Shown here in pieces: positions 24,927 through 32,795 of a stretch of 64,000 bases of DNA (the first letter of the stretch is position 1; each line of letters opens with the position of its first letter). The notes beneath the pieces were generated by a model. The model saw only the letters and a program-made list of their open reading frames with translations, made no database searches and was not told the origin of the DNA. The DNA comes from Enterobacter sp. 10-1 (GTDB taxonomy: Bacteria > Pseudomonadota > Gammaproteobacteria > Enterobacterales > Enterobacteriaceae): assembly GCA_002270295.1 (NCBI GenBank), contig NISF01000011.1, positions 1-64,000 of the forward strand, in the 5' to 3' direction. A program made the position numbers and the translations under genes.

Positions 24927-25604
24927 ATGTCCCGTCTGATTTTGGGTGACTGTGTGCAGGTAATGACTGGCATTCCTGAGAAGGCTGTCGATTTCATACT
25001 GACTGACCCGCCATACCTCGTTGGTTTTCGTGACCGTCAGGGCCGCACCATTGCCGGTGATAAAACGGATGAATGGCTGCAACCTGCCTGTAATGAAATG
25101 TACCGCGTACTGAAAAAAGACGCGCTGATGGTGAGTTTCTACGGCTGGAACCGTGTCGATCGTTTTATGGCTGCCTGGAAAAATGCGGGATTCAGCGTTG
25201 CCGGCCACCTGGTGTTTACCAAAACGTACTCGTCCAAATCGGCTTATGTCGGCTACCGCCATGAATGCGCCTATATCCTGGCAAAAGGCCGTCCACGTCT
25301 GCCGCAAAACCCGCTTCCGGACGTACTGGGCTGGAAATACAGCGGCAACCGGCACCACCCGACCGAAAAACCTGTAACCAGCCTGCAACCGCTGATTGAG
25401 TCCTTCACACATCCCGGCGCGATTGTGCTCGATCCGTTTGCCGGCAGTGGCTCCACCTGCGTGGCTGCCCTCCAGTCTGGCCGTCGCTACATCGGTATCG
25501 AACTGCTGGAGCAGTACCACCGGGCCGGGCAGCAGCGTCTGGCCGCTGTCCGGCGCGCCATGCAGTACCCGGCCGCTAACGACGACCTGCCGGAGGCCGC
25601 GTAA
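24927..25604 (+). CDS. DNA methyltransferase (beta-class, plasmid leading region)
   Basis: This 225-residue protein has motif IV first (FILTDPPYLVGF, residues about 25-36) and motif I near the end (GAIVLDPFAGSGSTCVAA, about 166-183), the order of beta-class N6-adenine or N4-cytosine methylases. There is no cognate restriction gene. Such enzymes in leading regions are thought to protect incoming DNA from host restriction. The ATG at 24927 has GGAG seven bases upstream; the ATG at 24921 is too close to it. It overlaps the next start by one base (TAATG). Confidence 0.93.
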   Translation: MSRLILGDCVQVMTGIPEKAVDFILTDPPYLVGFRDRQGRTIAGDKTDEWLQPACNEMYRVLKKDALMVSFYGWNRVDRFMAAWKNAGFSVAGHLVFTKTYSSKSAYVGYRHECAYILAKGRPRLPQNPLPDVLGWKYSGNRHHPTEKPVTSLQPLIESFTHPGAIVLDPFAGSGSTCVAALQSGRRYIGIELLEQYHRAGQQRLAAVRRAMQYPAANDDLPEAA

Positions 25605-25825
25605 TGAATTATCAGGGACATGAACAACTGCGTGACGACCTGGCCGCGCTTTCCAGCACCATGAGCGACCTGCGCCTGCATATCCGGGCGCTGGAAGTAA
25701 AGTATCACGACGGATGCCCCGCGCTGGTTGATGCGCTGGCCGCTGATTTCCTGCGCAATCTCAACGCGGAGTATCTGACCGTTTACCTGCGCGTGCTGGC
25801 GTTCAGCGACTGTTTTCACGACTGA
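25604..25825 (+). CDS. small helical leading-region protein
   Basis: This 73-residue product (MNYQGHEQLRDDLAALSSTMSDLRLHIRALEVKYHDGCPALVDALAADFLRNLNAEYLTVYLRVLAFSDCFHD) starts on the last base of the methylase stop. It has a heptad-like first half that could form a coiled coil. The tight coupling suggests a role with the methylase. Family not recognised, though similar small ORFs follow this methylase on F-like plasmids. Confidence 0.7.
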   Translation: MNYQGHEQLRDDLAALSSTMSDLRLHIRALEVKYHDGCPALVDALAADFLRNLNAEYLTVYLRVLAFSDCFHD

Positions 25826-25831
25826 CTGCGA

Positions 25832-25851
25832 CCGGGCGGTGTTCCGCCCGG
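25832..25851 (+). terminator. GC-rich hairpin
   Basis: CCGGGCGG and CCGCCCGG form a perfect stem with loop TGTT directly after the small helical ORF. CCTTCTT follows. It may be a weak terminator or mRNA-stabilising hairpin. Confidence 0.6.
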
Positions 25852-25881
25852 CCTTCTTACCCGATTTTGAGGAGATTACCC

Positions 25882-26298
25882 ATGTATGGAACCCGACAAG
25901 CGCTTTGTGAGGAACTGGCGCGGATGTTTACCCACGATGAACCCCTGGCTCTGCTGGTCTGGACGGAGGAGGGGATTCACTCCGCGTGCCGGGAACTGCG
26001 ACCAACAGACGACGAGATTACGGCCCTGCTGGAAACGGTCGGCAACAGCGACATGGAGGTGTATCGCCGGGAAGGCGTCACGGATGCGTCGGTGTGCGAT
26101 CTGCTGACCCGCCATCGTGAAGCGGTTAACCGGCAGGTAATGGTCCCGGCGCAGGTGCTTTCGCGCCTGGTGCATGACGCAGAACGCAAGCTGGTTCACC
26201 AGGAGGGGCTGGCATGGGAGGCGGGCGGGCCGACACCCGCGCGTATCCGTCAGGGAATGGCGGACGTGGAGGTGCTGAAAGCGCTGCTGGCAGCGTGA
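25882..26298 (+). CDS. DUF1380 family protein
   Basis: This 138-residue protein begins MYGTRQALCEELARMFTHDEPLALLVWTEEGI, the conserved start of DUF1380 proteins, which are found almost only in leading regions of conjugative plasmids. GAGGAG lies eight bases before the ATG at 25882. The function is unknown. Presence beside ardA and the methylase fits an anti-defence or early-establishment role. A terminator follows. Confidence 0.8.
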   Translation: MYGTRQALCEELARMFTHDEPLALLVWTEEGIHSACRELRPTDDEITALLETVGNSDMEVYRREGVTDASVCDLLTRHREAVNRQVMVPAQVLSRLVHDAERKLVHQEGLAWEAGGPTPARIRQGMADVEVLKALLAA

Positions 26299-26304
26299 GG
26301 CGAT

Positions 26305-26331
26305 GCCGGAGGGATAGCCTCCGGCTTTTTC
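26305..26331 (+). terminator. rho-independent terminator
   Basis: GCCGGAGG and CCTCCGGC form an eight-base stem, followed by TTTTTCTTCTT. It closes the block of the methylase, small ORF and DUF1380. Confidence 0.88.
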
Positions 26332-26489
26332 TTCTTCGGATGTCGCGCGGCCGCTCCGCTTTTCTGGCTCATCCTCCACGCTGTTCCGGCTTCGCGGTGA
26401 GTAACGTCCCGAGCGGTCTGCGGCTTACGCCGTGCCTCTACTCTAGCCCGAACGCTGCAAATGCAAGGGTTCACTGACGTCGATGCTTT

Positions 26490-26661
26490 CACCCGGTCGC
26501 CGTATGTTTAAATGCCTGTCGCGGTTCTTCCCGTCGTTATCTCGCTCAATATTCGCTCGCTAACCGTCCAGACCCTCTCCGCTGTTTACCGGCGCTGCGG
26601 CTTCATGCATCGCCCCTGCATTTTTCGCTCCCTGTCGGGCTGTCGTGTCGGCACGGCGTAA
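26490..26661 (+). repeat. leading-region structured repeat A, copy 2
   Basis: This is the second copy of the 172-173 base repeat described at 24723. It ends 38 bases before the ardA start, just as copy 1 ends shortly before the methylase start. The preceding 26332-26489 has no gene. Conserved blocks are separated by diverged spacers, which suggests selection on the blocks. Confidence 0.6.
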
Positions 26662-26699
26662 GCCGGAACTCAGACAACATCGACTATGGAGGATTTTTT

Positions 26700-27206
26700 A
26701 TGCGCACTACGACCACCACACCGGCTGTTTATGTGGGTACGTATCACAAATACAACTGCGGCAGCATTTTCGGCAAATGGTTTGATCTGACGGAGTTTGA
26801 CGGCAGGGAGGATTTTTACGAGGCCTGTCAGGCGCTGCATGCCGATGAATGGGACGCCGAATTTATGTTCCAGGACCAGGAAGGTATCCCGTCGCAGTTC
26901 GTCTCTGAAAGCTCCATTGACTGGGATTTTATCGCCGCTTACAAACGAGCCGAAGAAGAGGGCAGGGAAGCCGCGTTTATCGCCTGGGCGGAGTATACCG
27001 GCGAGTGTGACTATGACGCGTTTGATGATGCATACCGCGGCGAGGCGGAAAGTGAGGAAGACTATGCGCAGGAGATGGTTGACGATAACGGCCTGCTGAA
27101 TGAGGTGCCGGAGCCGCTGCGCAGCTACTTCGATTTTGAGGCGTATACCCGGGATTTGTTCAGCAGCGGCTATGTGTTCCATGACGGTTATGTCTTCAGT
27201 AACTGA
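26700..27206 (+). CDS. ardA: ArdA antirestriction protein
   Basis: This 168-residue, strongly acidic protein starts MRTTTTTPAVYVGTYHKYNCGSIFGKWFDLTEFDGREDFYEACQALHADEWDAEFMFQD. It has the antirestriction motif region near 125-140 and many Asp/Glu residues. ArdA mimics about 42 bp of bent B-DNA and blocks type I restriction-modification enzymes when plasmid DNA enters. GGAGG lies seven bases upstream. It is one of the first genes to be expressed in the recipient. Confidence 0.97.
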   Translation: MRTTTTTPAVYVGTYHKYNCGSIFGKWFDLTEFDGREDFYEACQALHADEWDAEFMFQDQEGIPSQFVSESSIDWDFIAAYKRAEEEGREAAFIAWAEYTGECDYDAFDDAYRGEAESEEDYAQEMVDDNGLLNEVPEPLRSYFDFEAYTRDLFSSGYVFHDGYVFSN

Positions 27207-27216
27207 TTTTCCCCGG

Positions 27217-27235
27217 CAGGCGGTTTAGCCGCCTG
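27217..27235 (+). terminator. hairpin after ardA
   Basis: CAGGCGG and CCGCCTG pair around TTTAG, eleven bases past the ardA stop. A dense set of further GC hairpins follows to about 27310 (GGCAGG-CTCTG-CCTGCC; the GCGCCTGCGGCGC run). No T-run follows, so termination efficiency is uncertain. Confidence 0.55.
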
Positions 27236-27490
27236 TCAGCCCGCGCGCAAAACCCTGGCAGGCTCTGCCTGCCGGCGAAGTACGCCGCGCCTGCGGCGCC
27301 GCGTATCTCCGCCAGTGCCTGATGTCCCGGTGGTGTCAGAGTATGAGTATCGATGTGTTGTAGCCGGTCGGCGATATTCCTGTTCTGTTGATAATCTCTG
27401 CGTTGTCGTTGTCAATAGTGGCCATACCGATGGCGTACTGGCTGATATCGCTGTCCTGTCGGTTTTTCTTCCTGTTGTGTCTGCCTGTGG

Positions 27491-27650
27491 GCGACTTCCC
27501 TGACGGGAACCGGCGCTGTCGTGAACGGAGCCGGTAAACCGTCTCCGCCCTGTCGGGCTTCCATCGCACTGTCGCAGGTTTAACATCACGCTTGCGGCAT
27601 CCGTCTACGGATGCGCCGCTCTCACCAGCCCGGCGGTAATGCTGCCGGGC
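27491..27650 (+). repeat. leading-region structured repeat B, copy 1
   Basis: This non-coding block of about 160 bases shares the phrase CTGTCGTGAACGGAGCCGG and the following GTAAACCGTCTCCGCCC with copies at 32361 and 35349. It has two hairpins conserved in place: GCATCCG-TCTA-CGGATGC (27597-27614) and GCCCGGC...GCCGGGC (27628-27650). The arm sequences differ from the other copies but keep pairing. It lies upstream of the DUF905-parB-psiB block. Confidence 0.7.
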
Positions 27651-27727
27651 CTCTTCGGTGCAACGCCGTTTCGCGCCCGCGCGTTCCGTCGTTGCGGCGG
27701 GTTCCTGCTCATTCCTGGCCTGGTTTT

Positions 27728-27880
27728 TTCACCCTTTTGAGTCCTTTCGCCGGGGCTGAGACAAGCACAGCCGCTGTCAGCTGTCCAGGGTAAATGGCAC
27801 GCGGTAAACCGCGCCCCGGACATCCGCCATCGCCCGCGCTGGTTTACGCCCCTGCGGCGAACGGCTCTCAAACGGGTGAA
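27728..27880 (+). promoter_or_regulatory. long imperfect inverted repeat, candidate single-strand promoter (Frpo-like)
   Basis: The left arm TTCACCCTTTTGAG...TTTCGCCGGGGC (27728-27756) pairs with the right arm GCCCCTGCGGCGAA...CTCAAACGGGTGAA (27848-27880) with few mismatches, and smaller hairpins such as CGCGG-TAAA-CCGCG lie between. In F the Frpo sequence in the same region folds as single-stranded DNA and recruits RNA polymerase during transfer. Orientation fits: the transferred strand would be the template for the + strand genes to the right. The box AAAACGTCAAAACCGC follows at 27917. Confidence 0.6.
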
Positions 27881-27996
27881 GGTAACAACCAGCGGGGGCG
27901 TTCAGCAGGTCCCCGCAAAACGTCAAAACCGCGGCCCCGGCAACTCAACGGGTGAGGGTTTTTTAAAAGCAAAACAGGTTCAGAAGGAGGAGCAAC

Positions 27997-28227
27997 ATGA
28001 GCGAGGCGCTGGCGGTTTTACCCGACGACACCTTTACCCGCGAACAGGCTGAGGCCGTTGCGTCACAGTACACCAACGTGGCGATAGAGGACGATCAGGG
28101 TTCGCATTTTCGTCTGGTTGTCCGTAAGGACGGTGAAATGGTCTGGCGCACGTGGAACTTTGAGCCGGGCGGCACGTACTGGCTCAACCGTTATATCGCG
28201 GACTACGGTATCCGCAAGCCGCAGTAA
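27997..28227 (+). CDS. DUF905 family protein
   Basis: This 76-residue protein ([76 protein letters not shown]) matches DUF905 proteins, which are conserved upstream of the parB-like gene in F-type leading regions. Function unknown. The ribosome site AGAAGGAGGAG is strong. ssb usually lies just upstream in F but is absent here. Confidence 0.88.
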   Translation: MSEALAVLPDDTFTREQAEAVASQYTNVAIEDDQGSHFRLVVRKDGEMVWRTWNFEPGGTYWLNRYIADYGIRKPQ

Positions 28228-28300
28228 GAAAGAGGTGCCCTGCCGGAGCGCGAACTCCGCAGGGCCGGACAATCATTAATATCCCACAGGAGTATCAACT

Positions 28301-30310
28301 ATGTCAGTAACCGATGTTAAAGCAAAAGCACCCAAAAAAGCGAGCAGCAAAAAAATCACGAAAGCGCAGGAAGAAGCCCTGAAAGCCGCCCTTGAGGCCG
28401 CTGTCATCGAGTATGTTCCGCTGTCCAGTCTCGCTAAATCCCCGCTGAACGTGCGCACCATCCCGTATTCCGTGGACAGCGTTCGCGGTCTGGCTGACTC
28501 CATCGAGGCGCTCGGACTGCTGCAGAACCTGATTGTTCACACCCTCGTGGACGGACAATCCGGCGTGGCCGCAGGTGGCCGCCGACTGACTGCCCTGAAT
28601 CTGCTGGCGCAGGAAGACCGTCTTGCGGCCGATCATACCGTCATGGTGAAACGCGTCTCAGACGACATTGCTGCCCTTGCCTCCATTGCTGAGAACGAGC
28701 AGCGCGCCGCCATGCATCCCGCCGAGCAAATCGCAGGTTTCCGTACGCTGGCAGAGCAGGGCAAAACCCCCGCGCAGATTGGCGACGCCCTCGGCTTCGG
28801 CTCCCGCCACGTGCAGCGCATGCTGAAGCTGGCAAACCTCGCCCCGTCCCTGATGGATAAGCTCGCACAGGACGAACTGACCGTTGAGCAGTGTCAGGCG
28901 CTCTGTCTCGAGGACGATCCTGCCCGTCAGGTTGAGGTATTTGAAAGCGTGAAGGCCAGCTGGTCGAACGCGCCCGCACACCTGATTAAACGCGCCATTA
29001 CCGACACCGAGATGCGCACCGACAACACCAAATTCCGGTTTATCGGGCGCGAAGCGTACGAGGCGGCGGGAGGTTACGTCCGTGAAGATCTGTTCAGCCA
29101 GGAAGAGGGCGACGGCACGGCAGACAGCGTGCTGGTTGAGCGTCTGGTGCAGGAGAAGCTGGAACGTATCGCGCAGGACATTCAGCAGCGTGAGGGCTGG
29201 GCATGGAGTCGCGGACGCGCAGCCCGCATCTGGTACCACGGCGAAGACGGTAAAGAGTTCGTTCAGCCTGTTGAACCCGATCCGGTGTACACCCCTGAAC
29301 AACAGCAGCGTCTTGATGCGCTGCGGGAGCAGTACGACACATATGACAGCGTTTGCGACGAGTCGGATGCGATCGAAGCGGACATCCTCGCCATTCAGGC
29401 GGCGGCAGAAGTCAGCGCGTGGACTGACGACATGAAGTCAGGCGCGGGGGTGATGGTCAGCCTGTACGAAGGGCAGGTGTACGTCCAGCGCGGTGTGCGC
29501 CTGAAAGCGGATATGCCGGAAAAAACCGAAACCAGCAGCGTAACGGTGCCGTTCACCTCGCGCCAGCCCGACGCCGCAGAGGGGATCAGCGTTCCGCTGC
29601 TCACGAAAATGACCTCCGAGCGTACGCTGGCAGTCCAGGCAGCGCTGATGCAGCAGCCCGAAAAGGCGGTGGCGCTGATGGTCTGGCGCATGTGTATCTG
29701 CGTCTTCTCGGGCTGTCTGACCACGACGCATCCGTTCCGTATCAGCCTCACCGTGTCTCACGGCAGCCTGACGGAGAACGCCCCGTCCGGTAAGGATGGT
29801 GCAGCGTTTAACATCCTGATGACCGAACAGGCAAGGCTGAAAGCCCTGCTGCCGGAAGGGTGGGAGAAGGACTTCACCACCTTCTTTGCCCTTGACGGCG
29901 GGGTGTTGATGTCGCTGATGGCCTTCTGCACGGCCTGTTCCGTTGACGGGGTACAGACCCGCGATATGGGGCACACCTCCCGCAGTACCCTCGATACGGT
30001 CGAGGCGGCAATCGGCTTCCACCTGCGCGACTGGTGGCAGCCGACGAAGGACAACTACTTCGGCAGCCTGAAACATCCGCAGATTGTGGCCTCCCTGAAA
30101 GAGGCGGGGCTGACGGGCGCGGCGGGTGATGCGGAGAAGATGAAGAAGGGCGATGCAGCAGCGCATGCGGAGCACTTTATGCAGCACACCCGCTGGGTTC
30201 CGGCATGGCTGAAAGGACCAGAGCCAGCGGCTGAATCCGGTGCTGACGACGCGGTTTCCGATACCGACAGCACTGACAACGACACCACCAACACGGCACA
30301 CGCCGCCTGA
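28301..30310 (+). CDS. ParB/RepB-like protein of the leading region
   Basis: This 669-residue protein has the ParB N-terminal nuclease-like domain at about 45-140 (VPLSSLAKSPLNVRTIPYSVDSVRGLADSIEALGLLQNLIVH...AAGGRRLTAL). An HTH follows (KTPAQIGDALGFGSRHVQRMLKLANL, about 150-180), then a long C-terminal region. Conserved upstream of psiB on F-like plasmids, it is not part of the partition locus. It starts with a lysine-rich tail (KAKAPKKASSKKITKAQ). The role is unresolved; a DNA-processing function during establishment is likely. Confidence 0.9.
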   Translation: MSVTDVKAKAPKKASSKKITKAQEEALKAALEAAVIEYVPLSSLAKSPLNVRTIPYSVDSVRGLADSIEALGLLQNLIVHTLVDGQSGVAAGGRRLTALNLLAQEDRLAADHTVMVKRVSDDIAALASIAENEQRAAMHPAEQIAGFRTLAEQGKTPAQIGDALGFGSRHVQRMLKLANLAPSLMDKLAQDELTVEQCQALCLEDDPARQVEVFESVKASWSNAPAHLIKRAITDTEMRTDNTKFRFIGREAYEAAGGYVREDLFSQEEGDGTADSVLVERLVQEKLERIAQDIQQREGWAWSRGRAARIWYHGEDGKEFVQPVEPDPVYTPEQQQRLDALREQYDTYDSVCDESDAIEADILAIQAAAEVSAWTDDMKSGAGVMVSLYEGQVYVQRGVRLKADMPEKTETSSVTVPFTSRQPDAAEGISVPLLTKMTSERTLAVQAALMQQPEKAVALMVWRMCICVFSGCLTTTHPFRISLTVSHGSLTENAPSGKDGAAFNILMTEQARLKALLPEGWEKDFTTFFALDGGVLMSLMAFCTACSVDGVQTRDMGHTSRSTLDTVEAAIGFHLRDWWQPTKDNYFGSLKHPQIVASLKEAGLTGAAGDAEKMKKGDAAAHAEHFMQHTRWVPAWLKGPEPAAESGADDAVSDTDSTDNDTTNTAHAA

Positions 30311-30359
30311 TAACGGAGAGCCGCCCTTGTGTGAACAGGGCGGCAATAAGGAGATATCC

Positions 30360-30791
30360 ATGCGCACTATTCTTACCCCCGATGTACTGAAAACGATGTC
30401 CTGTGATGAGTTTGAGGACTGGCGGGACAGCGGCGAAGACTTTCGCCGCGAACTGACCCACGCCGTTATGCGTGACCTGTCCTGCCCTGAGAACTGGGAT
30501 GTAAACGGCGAGTACCGCAGCGAGTTCGGTGGCTTCTTCCCCGTGCAGGTGCGCTTTACGCCCCCGCACGGCAACTACCATATTGCCGTGTGCAGTCCGG
30601 GTGCCATCAGTCTGGCGTGGATGGTGGTGTTCGTTCCCGCCAGCGGTCGCCCGTTCTCCGTCATTCGTACCCTGAGCGTCTACCAGCCGGAGCTTGTCAG
30701 CCACACCGTCAGCCTGACGGCGCGTCTCGATGCGGACGGATACAGTCAGGCCAGCATCATCAGTATTCTGGCAGCGGAGGGCGCGGCATGA
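30360..30791 (+). CDS. psiB: PsiB, inhibitor of SOS induction
   Basis: This 143-residue protein (MRTILTPDVLKTMSCDEFEDWRDSGEDFRRELTHAVMRDLSCPENWDVNGEYRSEFGGFFPVQVRFTPPHGNYHIAVCSPG...) matches F PsiB throughout. PsiB binds free RecA and stops it loading on the incoming single strand, so transfer does not trigger SOS. The ATG at 30360 has AAGGAGATATCC ahead of it. The longer frame from 30240 runs into parB. It overlaps psiA by four bases. Confidence 0.96.
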   Translation: MRTILTPDVLKTMSCDEFEDWRDSGEDFRRELTHAVMRDLSCPENWDVNGEYRSEFGGFFPVQVRFTPPHGNYHIAVCSPGAISLAWMVVFVPASGRPFSVIRTLSVYQPELVSHTVSLTARLDADGYSQASIISILAAEGAA

Positions 30792-31516
30792 TACCTGCAA
30801 ACCTGTCACTGGTTCCCTTCAGCCCTGAGCGACGCGCCGCGATGGAGGCCATCGCGGAGGTTGAACGCCGGCGGTCGCGCGGCGCGGTGTCCACGGTGTA
30901 TCCCTATGCCAGCGCCTTTTTCCGGCGGCTCACGGGCAGCACGCGCATCACTATCAGGGAAATCCATCATTTTGCGCCGGTGCTGACGGCGCGGGAGCTG
31001 CGGGGCAGCAGGGACAGCTGGCTCAGTGCCATCGATGCGCTGATTGAAAGTCGCGGGACGCGTTGCTGGCTGCCGCTTCCCGTTGGTGCGGGTCAGCGCC
31101 TCTTTCCGGAGGTGGCCTTTCAGCAGACCGAGCGGGTTCGCTGTCAGGACGCCCTGCGGGATGAAAAATACACCCGACAGCGTCACAAAGAACGGTGCCA
31201 GCGTGAGCAGGCGTACCAGGCGCTGGCGGGGCAGGCGGAGATTGAGCTGGCATTCCATACGCCGGAAACGGTCAGCAGCTGGAGCGCACGCTGGTCGGGG
31301 ACTGAACTGCGCCAGTACGACCTGGAAGAGATGTTCTGGCGCTGGAGCGAGCGTTTCCCGTCACTGGAGCCAATGGAGCGCTGGACGATGGAGAGTCAGC
31401 CTTTCTGGACGGTGATGGCTGAAACGAATGCGCTGGCAAGGGAAAGTCCGGGATCTGTCCGGCAGCTGGAGCGCTGGATGGTACCCAACAAGCTGACAGC
31501 GCGGAGTCAGGTATGA
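30788..31516 (+). CDS. psiA: PsiA, SOS-inhibition accessory protein
   Basis: This 242-residue protein starts MIPANLSLVPFSPERRAAMEAIAEVERRRSRGAVSTVYPYASAFFRRLTG, matching PsiA of F-like plasmids. It is basic with a lysine/arginine-rich middle (DEKYTRQRHKERCQREQAYQAL). The exact role is unknown; it is always co-transcribed with psiB. The ATG sits inside the psiB stop region (ATGA), and its own end overlaps the next ORF in the same way. Confidence 0.95.
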   Translation: MIPANLSLVPFSPERRAAMEAIAEVERRRSRGAVSTVYPYASAFFRRLTGSTRITIREIHHFAPVLTARELRGSRDSWLSAIDALIESRGTRCWLPLPVGAGQRLFPEVAFQQTERVRCQDALRDEKYTRQRHKERCQREQAYQALAGQAEIELAFHTPETVSSWSARWSGTELRQYDLEEMFWRWSERFPSLEPMERWTMESQPFWTVMAETNALARESPGSVRQLERWMVPNKLTARSQV

Positions 31517-31836
31517 AGTGGCGTTACTCGCTGCGCTGGAAGCGTCCCGGTCCCTGTCCCGGTGAACCTGAACTGGCGTCAGAAGTGGTGGAGGCAGGGA
31601 AGCCCGCCCCTGAGTCCGTGATGTCACTGTGGGTGGCTGGAGCCGGATATGCTGTATGCGTTGATTTTCTGTATGAACGGCCGATCAGGCGCTGGAGCGA
31701 CGAGCGAAAGGCGGCAACCCGTCGCAGGAATCTGGCTCGTCGTGTTAACCGAATAGCACCGCTGTTTGCTGATGAACTCATCGGGCGGGAACTTGCGGCG
31801 CGACCGGACTATTATCGAGGAAAGTCTCACCGGTGA
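31513..31836 (+). CDS. hypothetical basic protein coupled to psiA
   Basis: This 107-residue protein (MKWRYSLRWKRPGPCPGEPELASEVVEAGKPAPESVMSLWVAGAGYAVCVDFLYERPIRRWSDERKAATRRRNLARRVNRIAPLF...) starts at an ATGA overlap with the psiA stop. The C-terminal half is very arginine-rich. No family is recognised. Translational coupling to psiA makes it part of the psi operon and a candidate for early-entry functions. Confidence 0.7.
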   Translation: MKWRYSLRWKRPGPCPGEPELASEVVEAGKPAPESVMSLWVAGAGYAVCVDFLYERPIRRWSDERKAATRRRNLARRVNRIAPLFADELIGRELAARPDYYRGKSHR

Positions 31837-31920
31837 GTTTTGTTATTATCTCCTTCAAATCTTCGGGTCTGCAGGGGCCGGAGAGCAGTAGTAGTCTGCA
31901 GCCATAAAAGGAGGCTGATT

Positions 31921-32373
31921 CTGAATAAAGGACTGACATTATCGGCGCTGATTGCCATGACGCCGGAGGATTATGAGCAGTTTCGCTCTGATGGCTGGTC
32001 TTCTCGTAAGGTGCTGACGCAGGCCGTGCTGCGGGAGTTGGTTTTGCCGGAGGGCTGGGTGGTTTCACCCGAGAATCACACTGAATACGGTGGCGTATGG
32101 CCCGTTAGCCTGCGGTATGTTCCACCGCATGGCAGACACTGGTTCATGCTGACCAGCCCCGGCGAAGTCTGTGACCACTGGATGCTGTTGCTTCAGTCAG
32201 CCAGCGGACAGCGGATTAAATGTCTGCTCAGAATGCCGGTACTGGATACCTTTCTGATAAACAGCCTGCTGCTGCGGACTGATGTGCTGGATAAAAAACG
32301 GTACACGCTGGCGGGGCTGGCTAATGAACTGGCTGGCATCACCGTTACGGCAATATCCGGGCGTCGTCCCTGA
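31921..32373 (+). CDS. diverged second PsiB homologue with CTG start
   Basis: The 150-codon frame reads (M)NKGLTLSALIAMTPEDYEQFRSDGWSSRKVLTQAVLRELVLPEGWVVSPENHTEYGGVWPVSLRYVPPHGRHWFMLTSPGE... It aligns with PsiB from the first residue: the LTxAVxRxL, EYGGxWPVxxRYxPPHG and SPG blocks are kept. No ATG, GTG or TTG is available at the expected start. The codon there is CTG at 31921, placed six bases after a perfect AAAAGGAGG. Either CTG is used or the start was mutated. The reading frame is otherwise intact, which argues for continued function. Confidence 0.7.
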   Translation: MNKGLTLSALIAMTPEDYEQFRSDGWSSRKVLTQAVLRELVLPEGWVVSPENHTEYGGVWPVSLRYVPPHGRHWFMLTSPGEVCDHWMLLLQSASGQRIKCLLRMPVLDTFLINSLLLRTDVLDKKRYTLAGLANELAGITVTAISGRRP

Positions 32374-32515
32374 CGGGACACGGCTGTCGTGAACGGAGCC
32401 GGTAAACCGTCTCCGCCCTCCGGGCATCCATCCTGACGCAATGTCAACCCCTGCGCTTGCTGCGTCCGTAAACGGACGCGCCGCTTCACCCTGTCGGCGG
32501 TAAAACTGCCGACAG
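32361..32515 (+). repeat. leading-region structured repeat B, copy 2
   Basis: It begins inside the last codons of the psiB homologue (GCGTCGTCCCTGACGGGA) and carries the shared CTGTCGTGAACGGAGCCGG phrase. Hairpins GCGTCCG-TAAA-CGGACGC (32462-32479) and CTGTCGGC...GCCGACAG (32491-32515) occupy the same places as in copy 1 with compensating base changes. It heads the block of genes from 32796 to 35124. Confidence 0.7.
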
Positions 32516-32660
32516 TCCTCTGACGCCCCGTCGTTCCGCCGTGTCGGGTGTGTTCATCCTCTCCCCGTACCTCTGGCGAGCCCTCTCCCGTTAAGTCCCC
32601 GGGCGGAGGGCTTGTCGTAGCACCGCCGTGTCGTCATCCGAAGGGTGAAATGCACTCCGC

Positions 32661-32694
32661 CAAAACTTTTTGCGAAGGATCGCAAAAACTTTTG
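32661..32694 (+). promoter_or_regulatory. 15-bp hairpin in the leader of the 32796 gene block
   Basis: CAAAACTTTTTGCGA (32661-32675) and TCGCAAAAACTTTTG (32680-32694) pair at 14 of 15 positions around AGGA. It lies about 170 bases after repeat B copy 2 and 100 before the next gene, the same relative place as the 18-bp hairpin at 35623-35675. In single-stranded transferred DNA it would form a duplex able to carry a promoter. No protein-coding gene is seen in 32516-32795. Confidence 0.55.
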
Positions 32695-32795
32695 TCTCCG
32701 CCCTTCTCCTGCCGCCCCGCCGTTGCTCCTTTGCCCTTTGCCGCCAGGGAACTCACCGAGAGATGGATTAACCACCAGACAGGAGGAAAAGCAGG

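Noticed and set aside
24807..25520. 237-codon minus-strand frame over repeat A and the methylase
   Set aside because: It is opposite a methylase with intact motifs; codon usage and composition are those of an antisense frame.
29438..30574. 378-codon minus-strand frame over parB and psiB
   Set aside because: It is the shadow of two well-supported + strand genes, with proline/arginine/histidine-rich nonsense composition and no ribosome site.
31837..31920. hok/sok-like addiction module after psiA, as in the flm locus of F
   Set aside because: No Hok-type peptide with a hydrophobic helix and cysteine is encoded here, only a short leader to the psiB homologue.
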